From Flavobacterium sp. N502536 (lineage in GTDB: Bacteria > Bacteroidota > Bacteroidia > Flavobacteriales > Flavobacteriaceae), in assembly GCF_025947345.1 (NCBI RefSeq), contig NZ_CP110011.1, positions 4,092,001 through 4,156,000 on the forward strand: DNA of 64,000 nucleotides, written 5' to 3'. Numbering within the stretch: position 1 is the stretch's first letter; every line of letters begins with the position of its first letter. Below the pieces are notes generated by a model. The model searched no databases. It had not been told where the DNA came from and worked only from the letters and a program-made list of their open reading frames with translations. This document shows, piece by piece, positions 26,592 to 36,218 of the stretch. The position numbers were made by a program, and so were the translations under genes.

Positions 26592-27659
26592 TTAATACTT
26601 ATAATCCTGAAACGCGTCTAGAATTAATTTATTTTCAACCGATTGGTTAATTTTTATTTTTCCGATTCCTTCGATTAACGCAAATTGAATTAAACCGTAC
26701 TCATTTTTTTTGTCGTGAATTAGCAATTCAAGGATCGGATCGATATCATTTTCTTCGATTTCTACATCGTCATAAATGCTTTTAAGATTGCTTTTAATTT
26801 CGGCATACTCTGTTTCCGTAATTAGTCCTTTTTGCAGGGATATGTAGCTTTCAAGGATCATTCCAATCGCTATGGCTTCACCGTGCAACAAGGTTGTTTT
26901 GGTTTCACTTTCCAAAAAGTAACTTTCAATAGCATGTCCTAACGTATGTCCGAAATTCAATGCTTTACGAATGTTTTTTTCAGTTGGATCCTGAATTACA
27001 ATGTCGTTTTTAATTTCAACAGAGCGATAAATCAACGCATCAAGACCGTCATATTCAATTGCTTTTAAATCTAAAAACTGTCTCCAGTAGGCTGCATCGT
27101 AAATCAAACCGTGTTTTAGCATTTCGGCAAGTCCTGAACGCATTTCGCCTTGCGATAATGTTTCAAGATAGTTTATATCAATCAATACCATTTGAGGTAC
27201 GTTAATTACACCGATCTGGTTTTTTAAATTGCCTAAATCTACTCCGGTTTTTCCTCCAACAGAAGCATCCACCATAGATAATAAGGTAGTAGGGATATTG
27301 ATAAAATCAACTCCGCGTTTAAAGGTCGAAGCGACAAAACCTCCTAAATCTGTTACAACACCACCACCCAGATTAATGATAAGCGACTTTCTGTCGGCAC
27401 CAAGCTCTGTCAATACTTTCCAGATTTCGATACAGGTTTCAATGTTTTTATTGATTTCTCCGGCTTCAAATTCAATAATTTCTATTGTCAAATCAGTTTC
27501 AAGCAAAGGCAGGAACTTTGGCAAACAATACTCATTGGTTTGGGTATCAACGATGATAAACAAATTAGAATATTTATTTTCTTTTAAGTGATTGTTTAAA
27601 GCTTCGTATGCAGTTTGGTTAAAATGCACAAGATAATTATTGGCTTGGATGGATTGCAT
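26592..27659 (-). CDS. aroB: 3-dehydroquinate synthase
   Basis: 355 residues from ATG 27659; a longer frame starts at 27695 but its extra 12 residues are not typical. It shows GGGVVTDLGGFVASTFKRG (NAD loop), TTLLSMVDASVGGKTG, NFGHTLGHAIES and LHGEAIAIGM with the zinc histidines. AroB converts DAHP to 3-dehydroquinate in the shikimate route, in the cytosol. It is convergent with neither neighbour and is divergent from the proline dehydrogenase gene. Confidence 0.95.
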   Translation of the reverse strand: MQSIQANNYLVHFNQTAYEALNNHLKENKYSNLFIIVDTQTNEYCLPKFLPLLETDLTIEIIEFEAGEINKNIETCIEIWKVLTELGADRKSLIINLGGGVVTDLGGFVASTFKRGVDFINIPTTLLSMVDASVGGKTGVDLGNLKNQIGVINVPQMVLIDINYLETLSQGEMRSGLAEMLKHGLIYDAAYWRQFLDLKAIEYDGLDALIYRSVEIKNDIVIQDPTEKNIRKALNFGHTLGHAIESYFLESETKTTLLHGEAIAIGMILESYISLQKGLITETEYAEIKSNLKSIYDDVEIEENDIDPILELLIHDKKNEYGLIQFALIEGIGKIKINQSVENKLILDAFQDYKY

Positions 27660-27903
27660 ATGTCTGTAGTTAATTGAAAGCGCAAAATAAGGCATTTTTC
27701 ACTAAATAATATCCAAAGTTTTACTCTTATTTGTTTTAAAATGAATCATTCTAGATAAGGACCAACGCGTTTGTTTCGAATTTTCTTTCAAAAAAAAGGA
27801 ATCGACTAGGCTTCTAATGTTATAATTTACAGAAATGTAACAATGTTGTTGCCGATACTGAAAAATTGGGTATCGATTAGTGAAGAATATTCAAAACTCT
27901 ATC

Positions 27904-27911
27904 TATATTTG
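27904..27911 (+). promoter_or_regulatory. -7 element TATATTTG before PRODH
   Basis: TAnnTTTG box 18 nt before the ATG at 27930. It lies downstream of the earlier in-frame ATG (27843), so it supports the later start. No good -33 element was found. Confidence 0.5.
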
Positions 27912-27929
27912 CATAAAAAACTGACCTTA

Positions 27930-29099
27930 ATGGAAAAAATATTTGATAACACTCAGGTTGCATTTTCACTAAAAAGTGATACGGAACTTGACAGAGCTTA
28001 TTTTCTTTTTAAAATGATCGACAGCCAGCCCTTGGTGAGGATAGGAACCGCTGTTACCAATTTTGCAATTAAAGCAAATCTTCCGGTAGAAGGATTGATT
28101 CGCGCAACTGTTTTTGACCATTTTTGTGGTGGTGTAAACGAAGACGATTGTATTACAGTGGTAGACAAAATGTTTACCAAAGGTGTTTCATCAGTGTTGG
28201 ATTATTCAGTTGAAGGAAAAGAAGAAGAAGAGCAGTTTGATGCTGCTTTAGAAATGACTTTAAAAACCATTGAATTTGCTAAAGAGCGTTTGGCGATTCC
28301 GTTTGCTGTATTTAAGCCAACAGGTTTTGGTCGTTTTGAATTGTATGAAAAACTAGGAGAAAAACAAACGTTGACTCCAACAGAACAAGCAGAGTGGGAT
28401 AGAGTAGTAGCCCGTTTTGATAAGGTTTGTGGTGAAGCTCACAAAAAAGATGTGGCTTTATTAATTGACGGTGAAGAAAGCTGGATGCAGGATGCAGCCG
28501 ATGATTTGGTTACAGATATGATGCGTAAATACAACAAAGAGAAAGCGATTGTTTTTAATACTTTGCAAATGTACCGTTGGGATCGTTTGGATTATTTGAA
28601 AAAATTGCATGAAGTAGCTAAAAATGAAGGTTTCTTTATTGGAATGAAATTGGTACGTGGTGCCTATATGGAGAAAGAAAATAAGCGTGCAGAAGAGAAA
28701 AATTATGTTTCGCCAATTTGTGTCTCTAAAGAAGCTACAGATATTAATTATGATGCTGCTGTACATTATATGGCAGAACACCTGGATATTATGTCGATTT
28801 TCGCAGGGACTCACAACGAATTGAGCTCTTATAAATTGATGGAAATGATGCAGGAAAAAGGAGTTGCCAAAAACGATACTAAAATCTGGTTTGGACAATT
28901 GTACGGAATGAGTGATAATATTAGTTATAATTTAGCTGAGAATGGCTATAATGTGGCGAAGTATTTACCATTTGGACCTGTGAAAGACGTGATGCCGTAT
29001 TTAATTCGTCGTGCAGAAGAAAATACTTCTGTTGCGGGGCAAACAAGCCGCGAATTGTCTATGATTAAAGCAGAACGCAAGAGAAGAAAAGGAAAATAG
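27930..29099 (+). CDS. Proline dehydrogenase
   Basis: 389 residues from ATG 27930. The PRODH barrel motifs are clear: GMKLVRGAYME, FAGTHNELS, FGQLYGMSDNIS, GYNVAKYLPFGPV and the final RRAEENTS with the FAD-contacting region. It oxidises L-proline to pyrroline-5-carboxylate with FAD, at the inner face of the membrane. It is the single-domain form; P5C dehydrogenase is encoded elsewhere. The start was moved from 27843 because a -7 box lies between. Confidence 0.93.
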   Translation: MEKIFDNTQVAFSLKSDTELDRAYFLFKMIDSQPLVRIGTAVTNFAIKANLPVEGLIRATVFDHFCGGVNEDDCITVVDKMFTKGVSSVLDYSVEGKEEEEQFDAALEMTLKTIEFAKERLAIPFAVFKPTGFGRFELYEKLGEKQTLTPTEQAEWDRVVARFDKVCGEAHKKDVALLIDGEESWMQDAADDLVTDMMRKYNKEKAIVFNTLQMYRWDRLDYLKKLHEVAKNEGFFIGMKLVRGAYMEKENKRAEEKNYVSPICVSKEATDINYDAAVHYMAEHLDIMSIFAGTHNELSSYKLMEMMQEKGVAKNDTKIWFGQLYGMSDNISYNLAENGYNVAKYLPFGPVKDVMPYLIRRAEENTSVAGQTSRELSMIKAERKRRKGK

Positions 29100-29121
29100 T
29101 AGTAAAAATTCCAATAAATTT

Positions 29122-29290
29122 AAAAATCCCAAATCCCAATTGTTATGATTGGAATTTGGGATTTTTTGTATTTGGAATTTAGGATCTCCTAATCGATCGC
29201 TTAAATCGGATAGGTTTTTAAAACCTGTCGGGTTTAAATCTTCAATAAAAAAAATCCAAATCCCAACTGTTACGATTGGAATTTGGAATT
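29122..29290. repeat. Intergenic TTGGAATTTG / CCCGACAGG palindromes
   Basis: A near-perfect hairpin at 29122-29166 (AAAAATCCCAAAT and its complement) can terminate the PRODH transcript. It is followed by a degenerate CCCGACAGG-type palindrome at about 29207-29234 and a second TTGGAATTTG hairpin up to 29290. These families recur elsewhere in the window. Confidence 0.6.
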
Positions 29291-29312
29291 TGTATATTGG
29301 AATTTCATTTTT

Positions 29313-30620
29313 TTAAAAAGAGACCTGGCATTGCAACACGACCATGCCCAATCGATCGTTTTGTTTGTAAGCGCCTAGTAGTGTTTTATCAAACACCGCT
29401 CTGTTTTGATAGTTTAAACTGAATTTTGGTCCCAAAGTACCTGTAGTGTAATAATTTACGCCTAATTCGTACATAGTCATTGGTGTGTCTAAAGCTTCTA
29501 AATCGGCAATTTGTGTAGCGGCATAAGGCTGAAAACGGCCTTTCTGGGCTGGATTGTCTGATTTCCCAAAAAGATACCCTAGCTGTGCGTAATAAATATT
29601 TCCGGTACCTACACCAATAAACCCTGCGCCTGAACCATTTATTAAAGTATTGTCTCCAATAGCGGGATTCGGGGTGTTAACGGACTGAATGTAGTTTTTA
29701 CCATAATTATTGTTGTTGAAAGCGGCGTAAGCTGTTATAGCAGCTCCTTTGTTATTAATCTGACTGTCGTAAAAAACATCAAGACCTAAGATTTTCATGT
29801 CGTCATACGCAACTGTTGCATCGGGTGTTAGACGCCACATGGCTTTGGCCTGGGTCATATAACCTAAGGCAACATTCAGGATTTTCTTTGTGCCTAAGTA
29901 AGTTCCTTTATGGTAGGCATCTTCAAGCGATTCTTTATCGAAGAAAGAATAAGTTAGAATCCCCGAGTATTGTGCTCTTGGTGTTTGCGTGCTTACCGAA
30001 GAATTTATTCCCAGATTGTCTGCTGTATTTCGATACGGATTTGTGATAGCCGCACGGTAATTAAACTTGCCCAAATATCCTTTAGCATAAATGCTTAAAT
30101 TTCGATTTCCGAAGGTTGATGATATGTTTGTAAACTGCTGGTACATTGGAGTGTCCAGCGTAAGGTGTGATGAAGAACTGTTTGCCGAATAACGCGTGGT
30201 TCCTGCTCCCCAGGCTGTCAATCCACCACCGATATGAAGTTTTTCGTTGAAATGGTACTCTCCCAATGCGTCCATAACCGAAAGAGGTGCATTTGAAGGA
30301 CCGTTATTTTGAGTAAAATTAATATTGTTCTGACCTAACTGAAGATGAAAGAAAATATTCTCAGTCAGCATTCCCATAGCCTGCAAACGCAAACGTCTGA
30401 TTACAACATCATAAGTATCGCTAACTTCATTTGTGCCAATTTTACTGCCTTCGTTCAATTCTGCATATCTTCCCCAAACCTGAAGGTTCATTCCGAATTT
30501 GATGTATTGCGCTCCGTCTTTGGAAATGTTAACTACGTTAAAAGGTTTTTCCTGAGCCAGAACACTGATGGTATTTAAAACAATAAACAATAAAATTAAA
30601 ACGATTCTTAAATGTGGCAT
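29313..30620 (-). CDS. Porin-like outer membrane beta-barrel protein
   Basis: 435 residues. A signal peptide (about 22 residues, cleavage after LAQ) precedes many amphipathic beta strands with alternating aromatic residues; it opens with YIKFGMNLQVWGRY and ends in an aromatic-terminal strand (LQCQVSF, C-terminal Phe), as outer-membrane barrels do. It resembles the short-chain porins of Flavobacteria. The substrate is unknown. The ABC exporter gene is upstream on the same strand, 41 nt apart, possibly in one transcript. Confidence 0.75.
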   Translation of the reverse strand: MPHLRIVLILLFIVLNTISVLAQEKPFNVVNISKDGAQYIKFGMNLQVWGRYAELNEGSKIGTNEVSDTYDVVIRRLRLQAMGMLTENIFFHLQLGQNNINFTQNNGPSNAPLSVMDALGEYHFNEKLHIGGGLTAWGAGTTRYSANSSSSHLTLDTPMYQQFTNISSTFGNRNLSIYAKGYLGKFNYRAAITNPYRNTADNLGINSSVSTQTPRAQYSGILTYSFFDKESLEDAYHKGTYLGTKKILNVALGYMTQAKAMWRLTPDATVAYDDMKILGLDVFYDSQINNKGAAITAYAAFNNNNYGKNYIQSVNTPNPAIGDNTLINGSGAGFIGVGTGNIYYAQLGYLFGKSDNPAQKGRFQPYAATQIADLEALDTPMTMYELGVNYYTTGTLGPKFSLNYQNRAVFDKTLLGAYKQNDRLGMVVLQCQVSF

Positions 30621-30661
30621 TACTTTAAAATTAAAATGAGTTAGTACTATTTACATTTCGG

Positions 30662-32452
30662 TTAAGAGTTGCTGAATTGAAGATTACTTAAGTTTTTATA
30701 AGTTCCGTTCTCCAAATTGATTAATTCCTGGTGTGTACCTTCTTCTGTAATTTTTCCATTATCGAGAACCAAAATTTTATCAGCATTTCTAATAGTCGAA
30801 AGACGGTGAGCAATAATAATACTGGTTCTTCCTTCCATTAAAACTTCTAAAGCTTCCTGAACCAGTTTTTCACTTTCACTATCCAAAGAAGACGTGGCTT
30901 CATCTAAAATTAAGATACTTGGATTTTTAAGCAATGCTCTGGCTATAGCGATACGCTGACGCTGTCCGCCAGACAATTTAACACCGCGTTCTCCTACCAG
31001 AGTCTCGAATTTTTCAGGGAAACCTTCAACAAAATTAAAGGCATTGGCTTGTTTTGCAGCTGCTATAATTTCTTCGTTGGTAGCATCCGGTTTTCCGTAT
31101 GCGATATTTTCTTTAATCGTTCCTCCAAACAGAATAACATCCTGAGGAACAATACTCATATTGCCGCGTAGATCTTCCAAATCGTAATCATAGATGCTTT
31201 TTCCATCCACAATTATTTCGCCTGAAGTTATGTCGTAAAAACGTAAAAGTAAGGAAGATATAGTCGATTTTCCGGCACCACTTGGGCCTACAATCGCAAT
31301 TTTCTGACCGAATTCGGCTGTAAAATTCACATCTTTTAAAACCTCAATTTCCTTTCTTGAAGGATAGCTGAAGGCAACATTTTTGAAGGCAACATTTCCT
31401 TTGATTTTTTCGATAGGAGTAGTTCTCGCTTTTGCATTGATCTCTTCCGGAGTTTCTTCCAGTAATTCAAAAACACGTTCGGTTGCACCTACTGCTTTTT
31501 GAATCTGAGCATACATCTCGGCAATACCTCCAAAAGAGGCTCCGATAAATGTAGTATAAAGTACAAACGAAATTAAATCTCCAACACCTTCAACTTCGCC
31601 TTTAATGGTTAGGGTGATTCCGTACCAAACTACAGCAACCACGCAGCCAAAAAGACAAAGGATAATAAACGAAGCAAAGTAACCTCTGTACTGTCCGCCT
31701 TTAATAGCGATTTTTACAATTTCTTTGATTTTATTTTTATAACGCTGGATTTCGTACCATTCGTTGGCAAAAGCTTTTACATTGCTGATTCCTTGCAGCG
31801 TTTCTTCAACAATTACCTGACTTTCGGCTACTTTATCCTGTGTTTTCTTTCCGTATTTACGAATGAATCTTCCAAAAACAACGGCTGCTACCGCTACAAT
31901 TGGCACGATGGCCAACATCATCAGGGTTAGTTTTGGACTGATGTTTCCTAAAATAACAAATCCACCAATAATTAAAATCAGCTGGCGTAAAAACTCAGCA
32001 ATGGTAGTGGTGAAGGTGTCTTGCAGTTGAGAAATGTCAGCGCTGATTCGGCTGTTTAATTCCCCAATACGTTTTTGGGAATAAAAAGACATCGGTAATT
32101 TTACTAAATTCTCATATAACGCAAAACGAATATTAGAAAGCGAATTTTCGGTAAAATTTACAAAAAGTGAAATTCTGAAAAAAGAGAAGATCGCCTGTAG
32201 TGTCAGGATAACCATAAGACCAACGGCAATTTCGTTGGCTCTGTTCAGGTTTTTATTTGTCACACAATCCACCAGCATTCCCATTAATTTTGGAAAGGCG
32301 AGGGCAGTGGCACTGGTTAACAAGAGAAAAACCAAACCCAGGAAAAATTTCCATTTGTGGTTTTTACCGTATTTAAAAATTCGAAGTGCTTTTTGAAGTG
32401 AATTAGAGTCTAATTTAGCTTTAGGTAAATCGTTTTCTTGATATCTAGGCAT
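30662..32452 (-). CDS. ABC exporter, fused permease and ATPase
   Basis: 596 residues, a half-transporter of the MsbA/multidrug type. Six TM helices occupy residues about 30-330. The nucleotide-binding domain has GPSGAGKSTIS (Walker A), LSGGQRQRIAIARAL and ILILDEATSSLD, then the H-loop in AHRLST. It should form a homodimer and export a lipid or drug. A promoter TTG-N19-TACATTTG (minus strand, 32475-32504) is about 20 nt upstream. Confidence 0.92.
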   Translation of the reverse strand: MPRYQENDLPKAKLDSNSLQKALRIFKYGKNHKWKFFLGLVFLLLTSATALAFPKLMGMLVDCVTNKNLNRANEIAVGLMVILTLQAIFSFFRISLFVNFTENSLSNIRFALYENLVKLPMSFYSQKRIGELNSRISADISQLQDTFTTTIAEFLRQLILIIGGFVILGNISPKLTLMMLAIVPIVAVAAVVFGRFIRKYGKKTQDKVAESQVIVEETLQGISNVKAFANEWYEIQRYKNKIKEIVKIAIKGGQYRGYFASFIILCLFGCVVAVVWYGITLTIKGEVEGVGDLISFVLYTTFIGASFGGIAEMYAQIQKAVGATERVFELLEETPEEINAKARTTPIEKIKGNVAFKNVAFSYPSRKEIEVLKDVNFTAEFGQKIAIVGPSGAGKSTISSLLLRFYDITSGEIIVDGKSIYDYDLEDLRGNMSIVPQDVILFGGTIKENIAYGKPDATNEEIIAAAKQANAFNFVEGFPEKFETLVGERGVKLSGGQRQRIAIARALLKNPSILILDEATSSLDSESEKLVQEALEVLMEGRTSIIIAHRLSTIRNADKILVLDNGKITEEGTHQELINLENGTYKNLSNLQFSNS

Positions 32453-32474
32453 TTGAGTATACTATTAAGGTATG

Positions 32475-32504
32475 CAAATGTATGATTCTAGCCAGTGAAT
32501 ACAA
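32475..32504 (-). promoter_or_regulatory. Promoter of ABC exporter gene
   Basis: Minus strand TTG (32502-32504), 19 nt, TACATTTG (32475-32482), with the ATG about 23 nt downstream. It fits the Bacteroidota consensus closely. Confidence 0.65.
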
Positions 32505-32649
32505 AAGAATATTCGAAATTACCCCTTGAGATTTCATTTTTTAACTAAATGGGAAAGAAAGCTAAAAAATATTTGTTTTTTAAGGGGTTGATAAATAGAT
32601 TGCTAAGAATTATTTTGAAAAACTATTTCATTTTTTTTCAAAATAAGCT

Positions 32650-32679
32650 TGTAAATGCAAAATCTAACTGTATATTTGC
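32650..32679 (+). promoter_or_regulatory. Promoter of tRNA-Val copy 1
   Basis: TTG (32650-32652), 19 nt, TATATTTG (32672-32679). This is the clearest consensus promoter in the window. Confidence 0.75.
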
Positions 32680-32715
32680 ACTCGCAATCACAAACGATAG
32701 CAACCTAGTAAAATA

Positions 32716-32790
32716 GGGCGATTAGCTCAGCTGGTTCAGAGCACCTCGTTTACACCGAGGGGGTCGGGGGTTCGAACCCCTCATCGCCCA
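32716..32790 (+). tRNA. tRNA-Val (UAC), copy 1
   Basis: 75 nt. Acceptor stem GGGCGAT pairs with ATCGCCC; D-arm, TTTACAC anticodon loop (TAC) on a CCTCG/CGAGG stem, and the canonical T-arm GGGGGTTCGAACCCC are present. CCA is not encoded. Confidence 0.97.
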
Positions 32791-32799
32791 CAAAAATAC

Positions 32800-32832
32800 A
32801 ACCTTCAAAGTCATATGATTTTGGAGGTTTTT
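32800..32832 (+). terminator. Terminator after tRNA-Val copy 1
   Basis: Stem AACCTTCAAA / TTTTGGAGGTT followed by T run. A near copy recurs at 32922-32957 and 40292-40327. Confidence 0.6.
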
Positions 32833-32884
32833 TGTTTTATGGAAGATCTATGGTGTTGTTGTTTGTATTTTATTTAGCGAAAGC

Positions 32885-32957
32885 GGGTAGGGGTTTAAAT
32901 CCTTGGTCGCCTACAAATAACACCACCTCTAAAGTCGTTTGATTTTGGAGGTTTTTT
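32885..32957 (+). repeat. Decayed tRNA 3' end plus copied terminator
   Basis: 32885-32915 resembles a tRNA T-arm and acceptor (GGGGTTTAAATCC then GGTCGCCTACA), followed at 32922 by the same hairpin as after the intact tRNA-Val. It looks like the relic of a second tRNA. The rest of the gap to 33095 holds no gene I can support. Confidence 0.4.
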
Positions 32958-33095
32958 ATTTTATGAGGACCTATGAGTTGTTGGTTACATTCTATTCGGT
33001 GAAAGAAGGAATAAATTAATCATTAACTTAGCTTGTTCAGATCAAGTAAATTAAAGTAGGAAAATATAGTTTATAAATCAATAAAAAAAGATAAT

Positions 33096-33799
33096 ATGAG
33101 TGCACATAACAATGCAAAAAAAGGTGATATAGCAGATTTTGTTTTACTTCCTGGTGATCCAAAAAGAGCAAAGTTGATAGCGGAAACGTTTTTAACAGAT
33201 GTAATATGTTATAATGAGGTGAGAGGAATGTTGGGCTATACTGGTTATTATAATGGTAAGAGAGTTAGCGTGCAGGGTACAGGTATGGGGATGCCATCAA
33301 TTTCTATTTATATTACAGAATTGATCGAAGAGTATGGTGTAGAAACATTGGTTAGAATTGGGTCTTGCGGTTCTATTCAGGAAGATGTAAACATGATGGA
33401 TATTGTTTTGGCCATGAGTGCGTGCACGGATTCCGGATGAATAAGCTTCGATTTAATGGGAGTGATTTTGCTCCGACAGCCAATTTTGAATTATTAAAAA
33501 AGGCTAATGAAATTGCAGAGAAAAGTACGGTAAAAACCCATATAGGGTCGGTATTGACCTCTGATTTTTTCTATACTGAAAGTCATTTAGGTGATCCTTT
33601 TTTAAATTGGAAAACTTACGGCGTATTGGGTGTTGATATGGAAACAGCTGCGTTGTATTCTATTGCTGCTAAATACAGAAAAAAGGCGCTGTCTATTTTG
33701 ACGGTATCCGATCATATTCTTAGAAAAGAGTCTTTATCGGCAGATGACAGGCAAAATTCTTTTAAAGAAATGATGGATTTAGCGTTGCAGTTAGCTTAG
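33096..33799 (+). pseudogene. deoD: Purine-nucleoside phosphorylase, frameshifted
   Basis: Two overlapping frames together form a complete DeoD of about 235 residues. The N-terminal part has [30 protein letters not shown] and IGSCGSIQ; it ends at a TGA (33438). The rest resumes in another frame with [32 protein letters not shown] and the SDH motif. One G is missing in the short G run near 33435. DeoD phosphorolyses purine nucleosides. As written the protein is broken after about 114 residues. Frameshift in the genome or a sequencing error cannot be told apart here. Confidence 0.85.
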
Positions 33800-33862
33800 T
33801 TAAATTGTGTTGAAATATTAGGTTGCAGAGGTTTTGTTTTAATCCCTCATCAACCATCAAGT

Positions 33863-33886
33863 AACTCCTTAAGAAATTAAGGAGTT
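33863..33886 (+). terminator. Terminator, AACTCCTTA family
   Basis: AACTCCTT / AAGGAGTT stem and T run. Its upstream flank (33826-33857) resembles another decayed tRNA-Val 3' end. The gap 33800-34135 holds nothing else I can support. Confidence 0.65.
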
Positions 33887-34135
33887 TTTTTATGCGTTGC
33901 ATTTTTTAATTTTCTTTGGACGAATAGGTAAATGGAATTACTTTAAAATAGACTTTACTTAATTACCATTTCAAAAAAAACGATTTCTCTAAAAAGCCAA
34001 TTCCGGTATTGTTTTTTTGTGTAGTATTGTAAAATCGTATGCTTGATAGAAGTGAGTTACCGCTTCGGTTAAGGAGCAGCTGTACACAGAAAATAAGTGA
34101 ATTGCAAGTAGATCAAAACCTATGGCAGACAGGAA

Positions 34136-34642
34136 ATGAAAGAAATTATCGAACTTTCGGAGAAGACAATAACTATCGACAGAAACGAATTTCTGAAGGT
34201 GAAAGGCAGCATTGATACCAATATGTATTTTATAGTAAGCGGAAGTCTGAGGATTTTTGTTTTAGACGAATATGAAGAACGAACAATCCGATTTGGTTAT
34301 AAAGAAAATTTGATCGTTTCATTGGATTCATTCTTGACAGGTAAACCTTCTGATTTGTTTATTCAGGCGATCAAAAAAACGGTGCTAAAAGTGGTGGACA
34401 AACAACAAATTGACCGATTTTTAGAAACAGAAAGCAATAGAAATCTATGGATAAAAATTCTGGAAAATTTGGTAGTGCAGCAAATGGAACGCGAGATTGA
34501 TATTCTGACCAATTCGCCAAAAGAAAGATATGAAAGGGTTTTAAAAAGAAGTCCACAGCTTTTTCAGGAAGTTCCAAACCGGCATATTGCCAATTATTTA
34601 AGAATGAGTGCCGAAACTTTATCCCGGCTAAAAAAGTCTTGA
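34136..34642 (+). CDS. Crp/Fnr-family regulator
   Basis: 168 residues. A cyclic-nucleotide-binding beta-roll (about 10-100) is followed by a helical linker and a short C-terminal HTH (NRHIANYLRMSAETLSRLKKS). Such short family members in Bacteroidota often regulate stress genes and do not necessarily bind cAMP. No Cys ligands of the Fnr iron-sulfur type are seen. The targets are unknown; a DinB gene follows on the same strand. Confidence 0.85.
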   Translation: MKEIIELSEKTITIDRNEFLKVKGSIDTNMYFIVSGSLRIFVLDEYEERTIRFGYKENLIVSLDSFLTGKPSDLFIQAIKKTVLKVVDKQQIDRFLETESNRNLWIKILENLVVQQMEREIDILTNSPKERYERVLKRSPQLFQEVPNRHIANYLRMSAETLSRLKKS

Positions 34643-34701
34643 CTTCGATCAAGATTTATTGAAAATGCTTTTTACAATTTTGCATAAAGAAAAATAAAAC
34701 T

Positions 34702-35253
34702 ATGCAATCAGAGAAATTAATACAGACGCTTTTAGAGCAGACAAGGCAAATTATCAATCAGGCAGAAAAATTAAAAAATTATGACTTGAATGCTTTAACT
34801 TGGAGGGAAAACGAAACTTCCTGGAGCATTCTGGAATGTTTGGAACATTTGAATTTGTATGGTGACTTTTATTTACCGCAAATAGAAAGCGAGATAAAAC
34901 AATCAACCACCAAAGCTGATGTTGAATTTAAAAGTGGATTTTTAGGGAGTTACTTTGCAAAAAGCATGTTGCCAAAAGAAAAGCCAAACAAAATGAGAAC
35001 TTTTAAAGACAAAAATCCGTTGAATACTAAACTGGATCAATCGGTAATTGACAGGTTTGTAAATCAGCAAATCAAACTTTTAGACTTGTTAAATCAATCG
35101 GGAAAAGTGAGTTTAAACAAAGTGAAGATTAAGATTTCAATTTCAAACTTTATTAAGTTAAAACTGGGAGACACTTTTCAATTTTTGATCAATCACATGA
35201 TTAGACATTTCAATCAGATTGACAAAATACAGATTGCGATGAAAAATGCCTGA
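34702..35253 (+). CDS. DinB-family protein
   Basis: 183 residues. An N-terminal helical bundle with a W-rich opening (LTWRENETSWSILECLEHLNLYGDFY) and a closing INHMIRHFNQI match DinB-type proteins, with histidines in metal-ligand positions. It lies between a Crp/Fnr regulator and a methyltransferase on the same strand. The function is unknown; bacillithiol transferases belong to this family. Confidence 0.78.
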   Translation: MQSEKLIQTLLEQTRQIINQAEKLKNYDLNALTWRENETSWSILECLEHLNLYGDFYLPQIESEIKQSTTKADVEFKSGFLGSYFAKSMLPKEKPNKMRTFKDKNPLNTKLDQSVIDRFVNQQIKLLDLLNQSGKVSLNKVKIKISISNFIKLKLGDTFQFLINHMIRHFNQIDKIQIAMKNA

Positions 35254-35310
35254 CAGCCAATTGCAGAATTAACAAAAAGATTAGACACCACTTTTGAACA
35301 CTATAGGATC

Positions 35311-35952
35311 ATGGACAGATATAAAGAAACATTTGAAACCTGGAACAAAATTGCTTTGCCCTATCAGGATAAGTTTATGGATTTGGATCTGTATAACGAC
35401 ACCTATGACTTTGTTTGCCATTCACTTGATAAAGCAAATCCCAAAATTTTGGAGATTGGTTGTGGTCCCGGAAACATTACAAAATACCTGTTATCAAAAC
35501 GACCTGACTTTGATATTTTTGGGATCGACATCGCCCCAAATATGATAGAACTTGCAGCTAAGAACAATCCAACGGCGAGTTTTACTGTGATGGACAGCAG
35601 GCAAATCGATGAAATTAAAGTAAAATACGATGGGATAGTTTGTGGTTTTTGTTTGCCATATCTGTCTGAGGCAGATAGTAGGAAGCTTATTAAGGACTGT
35701 TTTAATTTACTGAATGAAAATGGATTGGTTTATATGAGTTTTGTAGAAGGTGACTCCAGTAAATCCGGTTTCCAGGTGGGTAGTAGTGGTGCCAGGAGTT
35801 ATTTCTATTATCATAATTTAAATGATTTAAAAGAACTTTTTGCCGAGAATCAATTTGGAGAATTTCAAATATTTAAAGTAAAATATAAAAAATCAGAGAC
35901 CGAAATGGATGTTCATACCATAGTAACGGCCAGAAAAAAATGGAGCACTTAA
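35311..35952 (+). CDS. SAM-dependent class I methyltransferase
   Basis: 213 residues. Motif I LEIGCGPGNIT, an acidic post-I residue in FGIDIAPN, and VMDSRQ and GFCLPYL give the SAM-binding order. Substrate unknown. It is followed by the second tRNA-Val module. The ATG at 35311 is chosen over longer frames because it precedes motif I by the usual length. Confidence 0.82.
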   Translation: MDRYKETFETWNKIALPYQDKFMDLDLYNDTYDFVCHSLDKANPKILEIGCGPGNITKYLLSKRPDFDIFGIDIAPNMIELAAKNNPTASFTVMDSRQIDEIKVKYDGIVCGFCLPYLSEADSRKLIKDCFNLLNENGLVYMSFVEGDSSKSGFQVGSSGARSYFYYHNLNDLKELFAENQFGEFQIFKVKYKKSETEMDVHTIVTARKKWST

Positions 35953-36076
35953 ACCGATTTGACTTATTTTTAAAGTTTATAAGCATTCCTGAAATGCCTT
36001 CAAACTCTAGCAACTTTGCACAGAAGGCTTGTAGAGGGGATTGGCTAAAATTATTTGATTTTTTTTCAAAATAAAC

Positions 36077-36106
36077 TTGCAAATACAAAATCTAGCTGTA
36101 TATTTG
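36077..36106 (+). promoter_or_regulatory. Promoter of tRNA-Val copy 2
   Basis: TTG (36077-36079), 19 nt, TATATTTG (36099-36106), a near-identical copy of the promoter at 32650. Confidence 0.75.
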
Positions 36107-36143
36107 CACTCGCAATCACAAACGATAGCAACCTAGTAAAATA

Positions 36144-36218
36144 GGGCGATTAGCTCAGCTGGTTCAGAGCACCTCGTTTACACCGAGGGGGTCGGGGGTT
36201 CGAACCCCTCATCGCCCA
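36144..36218 (+). tRNA. tRNA-Val (UAC), copy 2
   Basis: 75 nt, identical to the copy at 32716, including its upstream promoter block from about 36059. CCA is not encoded. Confidence 0.97.

Noticed and set aside
33365..33799. Second half of deoD as an independent gene
   Set aside because: It continues the same family alignment in another frame and overlaps the first part; one frameshift explains it.
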